From: Emcibacter sp.
GTDB lineage: Bacteria; Pseudomonadota; Alphaproteobacteria; Sphingomonadales; Emcibacteraceae
DNA: 7,610 bases
Direction of reading: 5' to 3'
Assembly: GCA_023142175.1 (NCBI GenBank)
Contig: JAGLJX010000004.1
Span: forward strand, 1 to 7,610
A program made the position numbers and the translations under genes. Shown here piece by piece: positions 1 to 4,728 of this stretch (position 1 is its first letter; each line of letters starts with the position of its first letter). The notes beneath the pieces were generated by a model. The model searched no databases. It had not been told where the DNA came from and worked only from the letters and a program-made list of their open reading frames with translations.

Positions 1-311
1 ACTTCTCCGGTCAGGCATAAAACCGATGTGGAGGAGCCATAAATTGTGCAGAGCGCCGCGGTAGTGTTTAAGACACCAGGACCCGGAACCGGAGAATAGA
101 CCCCAAGTTTGTTTGTGGAGCGGGCATAGCCAAAGGCCATATAAGCAAGCCCCTGTTCATGGCGCGCCCCGATAATACGGATTTCATCCTTATGTTGATA
201 GAAGGCATCAAACAGGTCATACATCTGCGCGCCGGGTAGCCCGAAGACAGTATCAACATTATTTTTAATTAAGCCCTTTACAATGGCTGTGCTGGGATTC
301 ATCTGGACCAT
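1..311 (-). CDS. Thiamine-diphosphate-dependent enzyme, acetolactate-synthase-like N-terminus (partial, 3' end outside window)
   Basis: The first 103 codons of a minus-strand gene that continues past the left edge. The translation is a typical ThDP-binding N-terminal (PYR) domain of the acetolactate synthase / pyruvate decarboxylase superfamily. It has VFGLPGAQMYDLFDA at residues 22-36, then GARHEQGLAYMAFGYAR at 48-64, where Glu52 is the expected glutamate that activates the ThDP aminopyrimidine. GPGVLNT follows at 77-83 and a Ser/Leu-rich stretch ending LTGE at 100-103. The start at 311 (MVQMNPSTAI) has a weak GAG-type ribosome site; Met4 at 302 is an alternative with no better site. The substrate cannot be told from this fragment: carboligase, decarboxylase and oxidase branches share this domain. 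It is separated from the aromatic-catabolism genes by the small-protein operon, so a pathway link is unproven. Superfamily certain; specific function unknown. Confidence 0.85.
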   Translation of the reverse strand, partial: MVQMNPSTAIVKGLIKNNVDTVFGLPGAQMYDLFDAFYQHKDEIRIIGARHEQGLAYMAFGYARSTNKLGVYSPVPGPGVLNTTAALCTIYGSSTSVLCLTGE

Positions 312-386
312 ATCAATGCTCTACAATTTATTATTTAATAATAATCTTCCGATTAAAACACACGGTAGATCAGTTTGTTCTTAAAT

Positions 387-415
387 AGTATAAATATTTT
401 CACATTGAAAGTAAA
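387..415 (-). promoter_or_regulatory. Candidate sigma-70 promoter for the ThDP enzyme gene
   Basis: Read on the minus strand, a -35 element TTTACT (410-415) lies 17 bases from a -10 element TATACT (387-392), which differs from TATAAT at one position. Transcription would begin near 380, about 70 bases before the start codon at 311. It is the best spaced pair seen on this strand between 312 and 430. The surroundings are AT-rich, so chance matches are possible. Confidence 0.45.
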
Positions 416-617
416 ATTTTTCTCTAATTGTAAAATAAGCACCAGAGAGCTAATAGCTTACTTAATTCAGACGGAAACCTAACGACTCATATGCTATGGG
501 TCGCCCTATAACAGTAGTTTTAGGCAAGTAACAGACCTCTGATACACCTCTATTATGGTTTTATATATTTCCAAGTATCTGAAAATAAAAGATAAATATT
601 TAAGTTAGCTTTTATTG

Positions 618-647
618 TTGACATTTATTGATCTAGTGTACTATATA
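618..647 (+). promoter_or_regulatory. Sigma-70-type promoter of the small-protein operon
   Basis: A perfect consensus -35 hexamer TTGACA (618-623) is followed after 18 bases by TATATA (642-647) as -10. The predicted start of transcription is near 654, giving a leader of about 75 bases before the ATG at 729. No competing start signal of similar quality was seen between here and the gene. Confidence 0.65.
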
Positions 648-657
648 TGTAGTACAC
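636..657. promoter_or_regulatory. Perfect inverted repeat overlapping the -10 element: probable operator
   Basis: Arms GTGTACTA (636-643) and TAGTACAC (650-657) are exact reverse complements separated by six bases. The repeat covers the -10 hexamer and the predicted transcription start, the classical position for a repressor that blocks polymerase. Its size and symmetry suit a dimeric helix-turn-helix repressor (for example TetR-like), but no such regulator is encoded in the window. Too little of it would be transcribed to act as an RNA hairpin. The binding protein is unknown. Confidence 0.6.
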
Positions 658-728
658 CAAGTCGCTACAACAGAGAAGCAGCGAGGATATGGTGAAGAAA
701 TTTAAACCCTAATTTAAGGAGAATAGTT

Positions 729-977
729 ATGACCACAATTTTTACAAATGAAATAGAAGTAAACAGCTTTATGGGCCTAGTTACTGACAAACAGGAAAAC
801 AGCCGCCGCGCAAGTTTCTCGCGCAAATCCTTTGTTGGCGTAGAAAGTAAAGAAGTTTTGCGGAACCTTGCTCTAGCTACAGTCGTTATTATAGTGGGAT
901 TGACAGCCGGAAGTGTATCACAGGAAAAAATGGAATTTGCCCAATATTCAGCCCCTGTTATTGAGGCCGCTGTCTAG
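729..977 (+). CDS. Small single-helix protein with SFMGL motif, copy 1 (82 aa)
   Basis: No family recognised. Translation is supported by a strong ribosome site, AAGGAG (716-721) seven bases before the ATG, and by a strong upstream promoter. The N-terminal third is polar, with SFMGL at residues 13-17. A basic stretch (Arg26, Arg27, Arg32, Lys33) follows, and then a hydrophobic segment at about 46-62. The tail of about 20 residues is acidic to neutral and ends in EAAV. The positive charges before the helix predict an inside N-terminus. A small-residue stretch AGS at 60-62 just after the helix might allow signal-peptidase cleavage, which would release a short peptide, but this is uncertain. Copy 2 begins 37 bases downstream and shares the SFMGL position and overall plan, so the two are probably ancient duplicates. 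Either a membrane microprotein or an exported-peptide precursor is possible. Confidence 0.65.
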   Translation: MTTIFTNEIEVNSFMGLVTDKQENSRRASFSRKSFVGVESKEVLRNLALATVVIIVGLTAGSVSQEKMEFAQYSAPVIEAAV

Positions 978-1014
978 GATAACCTGAGCTAAGATGATCA
1001 ATAGGAGAATTGAA

Positions 1015-1245
1015 ATGTACAACATTCTGATAAGTAAAACCGATCCCTATAGTTTTATGGGACTGATTAAGGCGAACCGCTTGGGAGGTAAACTAACCTC
1101 ATCAGTGCGGGGCCTGATAAATGCGGGACTTGCTTCACTCTTTCTGATCATCGCAATAACCCGCATGGCTGAAGCCAGTGTTGAAGAAGTAAATTACGCG
1201 TCATTGACAACAAACTGTAATCCTGAAGCCTGCAAAATGGTCTGA
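1015..1245 (+). CDS. Small single-helix protein with SFMGL motif, copy 2 (76 aa)
   Basis: No family recognised. The start at 1015 is preferred over the in-frame ATG at 994. AGGAG (1003-1007) sits seven bases before 1015, while 994 has no ribosome site. Starting at 1015 also puts SFMGL at residues 13-17, exactly as in copy 1. Basic residues (Arg22, Lys26, Arg32) precede a hydrophobic helix at about 34-49. Next comes Arg50-Met and then AEA-S (52-55), which resembles a signal-peptidase I site. The remaining 22 residues contain two cysteines in a CNPEAC arrangement (Cys68, Cys73) that could form a disulfide if exported. It is co-transcribed with copy 1 and followed by an intrinsic terminator. Export and processing are inferences. 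Confidence 0.65.
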   Translation: MYNILISKTDPYSFMGLIKANRLGGKLTSSVRGLINAGLASLFLIIAITRMAEASVEEVNYASLTTNCNPEACKMV

Positions 1246-1276
1246 GACTGATATCTTCCAAACTGAATTATTTTGG

Positions 1277-1301
1277 CCCCGGTAATGAACCGGGGTTTTT
1301 T
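1277..1301 (+). terminator. Rho-independent terminator of the small-protein operon
   Basis: Stem CCCCGG (1277-1282) pairs with CCGGGG (1290-1295) around a seven-base loop and is followed directly by six T residues (1296-1301). It lies 31 bases after the second small gene. The last T is also the final base of the stop codon of the convergent dioxygenase gene. In the opposite direction the stem is followed by CCAAAAT rather than a T-run, so it should work mainly rightwards. Confidence 0.88.
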
Positions 1302-2359
1302 CAGATAACACCGCGCCGCATCTGGTCCAGCTCGATGGATTCAAACAAAGCCTTGAAATTACCCTCACCAAAACCGTTATTGCCTTTGCGCTGTATCATT
1401 TCAAAAAAGATAGGCCCGATCACGGTGTCGGTGAATATCTGTAGCAAAATACCCTCCGCCTCTGAACCGTCTATGAGTATACGGCGTCTGCGTAGCTCTT
1501 CGATATTCTCATCATGCTTGTCAATACGATCATCAATAAGGTCAAAATAGGCATCCAGTGTATCCTGAAGGGAGACTTCATTGGCCCGTAACTGGTCAAC
1601 GGTCTGGTCTATATCATCGGTGCCGAAGGCTACATGCTGGATGCCTTCACCGCGATACTCGGTGAGATACTCAACGATCTGTGACTTGCCATCCTTGGAT
1701 TCATTAAGGGGGATGTGAATCTTGCCGCAGGGGCTGGTCATGGCTTTGCTGGTCAGTCCGGTTTTTTTGCCGTCAATGTCGAAATGTTTCAACTCGCGAA
1801 AATTAAAGATATTCTCATAAAACTCTGCCCAGTAGGACATCCGACCCTGATAAACATTATGGGTAAGGTGATCAATCAGCAACATACCGCAATCATCAAC
1901 CTCTATATCTGCCTCATCCGAATAGGGGACAAAGTCAACATCATAAATGGTGTGGTCGCCATAACGGTCGACCAGATATAGCCGGCTGCCGCCGATGCCT
2001 TCAATGGCGGGGATGTTCAGCTCCATAGGCCCCGCATCACTTGGAACAGCCTGCCCACCATTTGCTAGAGCATGTTTGTAAGCCTGTTTTGAATTTTTGA
2101 CACGGAAAGCCATAGAGCAAATGCTTGGCCCATGGGCGAAAGCATAGCGCTGGGCAAAGCTTTCCGGTTCCGCATTGATCAGGAAATTAACATCGCCCTG
2201 ACGGTACAGGGTAACATCCTTTGACCGGTGACGGGCTACGGCCTTAAAGCCAAGTTTCCTGAACAGGTCCCGTAGTTCTTCTGGGTTAGGGGAGGCATAT
2301 TCGATAAATTCAAAGCCATTCACGCCCATTGGGTTGTCACCCTGTTCATATATCGCCAT
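1301..2359 (-). CDS. hpd: 4-hydroxyphenylpyruvate dioxygenase (HPPD)
   Basis: This cytoplasmic Fe(II) enzyme converts 4-hydroxyphenylpyruvate and O2 to homogentisate and CO2, the second step of tyrosine degradation. The 352 residues match the usual bacterial length. It has two vicinal-oxygen-chelate halves: an N-terminal half at about 13-145 and a catalytic half at about 158-330. By family pattern the iron ligands are His164 (in IDHLTHNV), His242 (in IQHVAF) and Glu320 (in FFEMIQRKG). The C-terminal GFGEGNFKALFESIE (329-343) is the signature helix that closes the active site. The start at 2359 has AGGAG six bases upstream. The gene is divergent from an Lrp-type regulator across 128 bases. No homogentisate dioxygenase or fumarylacetoacetase gene is present in the window, so the rest of the pathway must lie elsewhere. 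All key residues are intact. Confidence 0.97.
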   Translation of the reverse strand: MAIYEQGDNPMGVNGFEFIEYASPNPEELRDLFRKLGFKAVARHRSKDVTLYRQGDVNFLINAEPESFAQRYAFAHGPSICSMAFRVKNSKQAYKHALANGGQAVPSDAGPMELNIPAIEGIGGSRLYLVDRYGDHTIYDVDFVPYSDEADIEVDDCGMLLIDHLTHNVYQGRMSYWAEFYENIFNFRELKHFDIDGKKTGLTSKAMTSPCGKIHIPLNESKDGKSQIVEYLTEYRGEGIQHVAFGTDDIDQTVDQLRANEVSLQDTLDAYFDLIDDRIDKHDENIEELRRRRILIDGSEAEGILLQIFTDTVIGPIFFEMIQRKGNNGFGEGNFKALFESIELDQMRRGVI

Positions 2360-2487
2360 CTTGGTCTCCTGATATTTAAGTTATTAATGATCGTATTTAT
2401 ACTCCTCAAATGATGAAATATTGTTTTTATTTTTAGGTAAAATCAGGTAAAGTTGAAATATTAATTCGTAAATACAAGGAATCTGAA
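2360..2487. promoter_or_regulatory. Divergent hpd / Lrp-family control region with phased repeats
   Basis: This AT-rich stretch of 128 bases must hold the promoters of both divergent genes. TGAAATATT occurs twice in the same orientation, at 2414-2422 and 2454-2462, exactly 40 bases apart. Between them GGTAAA is repeated at 2436-2441 and 2446-2451 with a 10-base period. Spacings near whole helical turns suit an Lrp-type multimer that wraps DNA. A possible hpd promoter on the minus strand (TTGAGG, 17 bases, TAATAA) is weak, and no strong promoter could be fixed for the regulator. Confidence 0.45.
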
Positions 2488-2958
2488 ATGTCAATTTCAC
2501 TGGATGAGTCTGATGTGAGGATATTAAACCTGATTCAAAGGGACGCTACTCTTACCCATCAGGATATTGCCGAGCAAACGGGCGTTTCTGCCACATCAGT
2601 ATGGCGGCGGATCAAGAACCTTGAAGAGGTCGGGGTCATTCAGGGGCAGGTGGCCTTGCTTGACCCTAAAAAAATCGGTATGCAGGTTTGCGCGCTGATT
2701 AATCTGCGGCTGGTGCGTCACGGCGAAGACACAAGGATCGAATTTGAGGAGTTTATCGCCTCCCGCACAGAAGTCATGGAGTGTTATGCGGTTGTGGGCA
2801 ATTATGATTATATGCTGGTGGTGATGGTGCCGAATATTGAGGATTATGAAATATTCCTGTCCCGCCATTTGCTCAGCCATCATTTGGTGGCATCTTCAAA
2901 TTCAAGTTTTACGTTACGGCGGGTGAAATATACCACCGCACATTCGTTAAATATGTAA
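2488..2958 (+). CDS. Lrp/AsnC-family transcriptional regulator
   Basis: A 156-residue DNA-binding regulator with the standard family layout. An N-terminal winged helix-turn-helix spans about 4-60, with LTHQDIAEQTGVSATSVWRR at 22-41 as the HTH core. A C-terminal RAM ligand-binding and oligomerisation domain spans about 66-148 and contains the typical AVVGNYDYMLVV (101-112). Members usually sense an amino acid or related metabolite and control adjacent genes. Being divergent from hpd and close to arylpyruvate enzymes, this one probably responds to an aromatic amino acid or its keto acid and controls hpd and itself; that is inference. The start at 2488 has AAGGA eight bases upstream. A membrane protein gene follows after 10 bases, so the two are probably co-transcribed. 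Confidence 0.94.
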   Translation: MSISLDESDVRILNLIQRDATLTHQDIAEQTGVSATSVWRRIKNLEEVGVIQGQVALLDPKKIGMQVCALINLRLVRHGEDTRIEFEEFIASRTEVMECYAVVGNYDYMLVVMVPNIEDYEIFLSRHLLSHHLVASSNSSFTLRRVKYTTAHSLNM

Positions 2959-2968
2959 GGGGAATAAT

Positions 2969-3613
2969 ATGTTTATTGGACATTATGCAGCGGGTTTTGC
3001 CTTAAAATCAGTGGAGAAAAAAGCCTCATTGGGTATGCTGTTTATCGCAGTACAGTTTGTGGATTATTTGTTCTTTTTCTTTGCGCCCTTAGGTATTGAG
3101 GAATTCAGGCTTGTAGAAAATTACACGGCCATCAATCATTTTGAACTTTATTTTTACCCCTATAGCCACGGATTGCTCGCCTCTTTTCTATGGGCAGGGG
3201 TGATTTATGGCCTGTGGCGGAATAATAAGCGCGTTGCGCTCATCATGGCATTAGCGGTCTTGTCCCACTGGTTTATAGATTTGATCGTCCATACACCAGA
3301 CTTGCCTCTGCTCGGGGATAACAGTCTGAAAGTGGGTTTTGGCCTGTGGAATAATTTTATGGCGACTGTCGTTTTGGAAATTTCTTTGCTTATCGGCGCC
3401 TTAATCCTCTATCTGCGATCAACGACAGCATCAGGAGGTATGGGGAAATACGCCATGATCATTTTTGTTGGTTGCATGATTGGTTTTTATATCATGTTAG
3501 TGAATATGCCTTTTGATCCCAATCTTACTGTAATGTTGGCTTCAGTATCATCAATAGGCATATTTATAATTTTTACTGCAATCGCATTCTGGCTTGACCG
3601 TTACAGAACTTAG
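2969..3613 (+). CDS. Polytopic membrane protein with conserved His/Asp motifs, resembling DUF457/YdjM-type membrane-bound metal-dependent hydrolases
   Basis: A 214-residue inner-membrane protein with about six hydrophobic segments (roughly 22-40, 68-83, 88-107, 131-150, 161-180 and 188-209). Polar residues sit in or beside the helices in a pattern like the YdjM/DUF457 group: His5 in GHYAAGF, Asp32 in QFVDYLF, and His67 in YPYSHGL. SHWFIDLIVHTPDLPL at 99-114 supplies His100, Asp104, His108 and Asp111. These could bind a metal, but neither the fold nor any activity is shown by the sequence alone. The ribosome site AAGGGG overlaps the stop codon of the regulator gene, and the 10-base gap implies one operon. 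The gene ends in a four-base tail-to-tail overlap with the aminotransferase gene. The substrate, and any role in aromatic metabolism, are unknown. Confidence 0.75.
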   Translation: MFIGHYAAGFALKSVEKKASLGMLFIAVQFVDYLFFFFAPLGIEEFRLVENYTAINHFELYFYPYSHGLLASFLWAGVIYGLWRNNKRVALIMALAVLSHWFIDLIVHTPDLPLLGDNSLKVGFGLWNNFMATVVLEISLLIGALILYLRSTTASGGMGKYAMIIFVGCMIGFYIMLVNMPFDPNLTVMLASVSSIGIFIIFTAIAFWLDRYRT

Positions 3614-4701
3614 GCAAAAAACGCACTCATTTCTGTGAGCAGGGCCTCATTCTCGGAATCGGTACCAATGGTGATCCGCAGGGCACTCGCCAAATCATAA
3701 TTTCCCACAGGCCGAACAATGATGCCTTTGGAACGCAGAAATTTATCCGCCGCAACTGATTGCTCAGGCCCGCCGGGGAAATGAACAAGAATGAAATTGC
3801 CCTGACTAGGGGTGACGGTCATGCCAAGGGCTTCCAGGCTTTCCGACATTTTCGGTAGCCATTTAAGGTTATGAGCTTTGGCCTTTTCCATATGATCCTG
3901 ATCATGGACAGCGGCAATGGCCGCCGCTTGTGACAGGGTGGATACGTTAAAAGTTCCTCTGATACGATGCAATATATCCAACACGCTCTTAGGAGCATAA
4001 GCCCATCCAATCCGCGCGCCAGCCAGTCCATAAATTTTGGAAAAAGTTCGGGTAACAACAGTATTTTCCAAACCGTTATCTACCATGTCAAATCCGCTGT
4101 CATAATCATCCCGGTCCACATATTCCGCATAAGCCGCATCAAGCACCAATAAAATATCATCCCGCAGTCCGTCCCGAAGCCTTTTAACTTCACTAGTGGA
4201 AAGGTAAGTTCCTGTTGGATTATTAGGGTTCGCAAGATTGACAATTTTTGTCCTGTCAGTGACGCCCGCGAGAATGGCATCCACACTGGAAGTATAATTT
4301 TCGTCCTGAACCATAACCGGCGTTGCCCCGACACCGTGAATTATAATCGGATAGGCAATGAAGCCATATTGGCAATAGATAATCTCATCCCCGATGGTGG
4401 CATAGCCCTTAGCCATAAGGTGAAGCAATTCTTCAGAACCGTTTGAACAGATAATCTGTGCCGGGTCAAGACCATGAACCTCTCCGATGGCCTGCCGTAA
4501 GGCACCGCAAGAGGGGTCCGGGTATAGCTGTAAACCGTCCGATGCCACTTTATTGATGGCATCCACAGCCTTTGGACTTGGCCCCATAGGGCTTTCATTG
4601 GAGGCCAGTTTGATCACTCTGTCGAAGCCTTCGATCTTGGCATCCCCGGCTTTATAGGGGGTGATATTCAAAATACCATTGCGTGGTTTGATCGGCTGCA
4701 T
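3610..4701 (-). CDS. hisC: HisC-type PLP aminotransferase (histidinol-phosphate / aromatic amino acid aminotransferase)
   Basis: A 363-residue class I/II fold-type I aminotransferase of the HisC subfamily, at full family length. Visible landmarks are LASNESPMGPSP (32-43), the YPDPS substrate-binding loop (60-64) and ANPNNPTG (157-164) with Asn161. LDAAYAEY (187-194) supplies Asp188 and Tyr191. TFSKIYGLAGARIGW (219-233) has Lys222 as the PLP Schiff-base lysine and Arg230 as phosphate ligand. LRITIG (341-346) contains the carboxylate-binding Arg342. HisC-family enzymes make histidinol phosphate, but many also or only transaminate tyrosine and phenylalanine. Its position 27 bases after an arylpyruvate oxidoreductase and near hpd, with no other his gene here, favours an aromatic role (inference). 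The start at 4701 has TGAGGA seven bases upstream. The family is secure; the symbol reflects family rather than proven substrate. Confidence 0.9.
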   Translation of the reverse strand: MQPIKPRNGILNITPYKAGDAKIEGFDRVIKLASNESPMGPSPKAVDAINKVASDGLQLYPDPSCGALRQAIGEVHGLDPAQIICSNGSEELLHLMAKGYATIGDEIIYCQYGFIAYPIIIHGVGATPVMVQDENYTSSVDAILAGVTDRTKIVNLANPNNPTGTYLSTSEVKRLRDGLRDDILLVLDAAYAEYVDRDDYDSGFDMVDNGLENTVVTRTFSKIYGLAGARIGWAYAPKSVLDILHRIRGTFNVSTLSQAAAIAAVHDQDHMEKAKAHNLKWLPKMSESLEALGMTVTPSQGNFILVHFPGGPEQSVAADKFLRSKGIIVRPVGNYDLASALRITIGTDSENEALLTEMSAFFA

Positions 4702-4728
4702 CTTACTATCCTCAGATTTAAATATTGT

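Larger units (their letters stand above)
312..728. other. AT-rich intergenic region between divergent transcription units
   Basis: No convincing protein gene or structured RNA was seen in these 417 bases. They contain the leftward promoter candidate (387-415), the rightward promoter with overlapping inverted repeat (618-657) and a 75-base leader before the first small gene. Minor sequence patterns are an 11-base palindrome AGCTA-A-TAGCT (448-458), ACCTCT repeated at 535-540 and 546-551 (an 11-base period), and TAAATATTTA at 593-602. The block at about 470-550 is visibly less AT-rich than its flanks, but I could not assign it a role. Confidence 0.6.

Noticed and set aside
68..259. 63-codon minus-strand frame
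   Set aside because: It overlaps in another frame the clear ThDP-enzyme coding sequence, which is open from 311 to the left edge.
312..560. Decayed gene, tRNA remnant or attachment site in the left intergenic region
   Set aside because: No tRNA arms, no residual coding similarity and no duplicated att-like core were seen.
593..602. TAAATATTTA palindrome as a regulator site
   Set aside because: Expected by chance in such AT-rich DNA and unrelated to the stronger inverted repeat at the promoter.
662..684. TCGCT...AGCGA hairpin in the leader of the small genes as a riboswitch or attenuator
   Set aside because: Only five base pairs around a 13-base loop, with no alternative pairing or terminator; too weak to call.
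994..1014. N-terminal extension of the second small protein from ATG 994
   Set aside because: No ribosome site, and the extension breaks the match of the SFMGL position with copy 1.
1277..1301. Bidirectional terminator also serving hpd
   Set aside because: On the minus strand the stem is followed by CCAAAAT, not a T-run; hpd termination by this hairpin is possible but not supported.
1715..1981. 88-codon plus-strand frame inside hpd
   Set aside because: Antisense to the conserved HPPD catalytic domain, with no ribosome site and no recognisable protein features.
4080..4334. Additional frames inside the aminotransferase gene
   Set aside because: Out-of-frame shadows of a gene with intact PLP motifs throughout.
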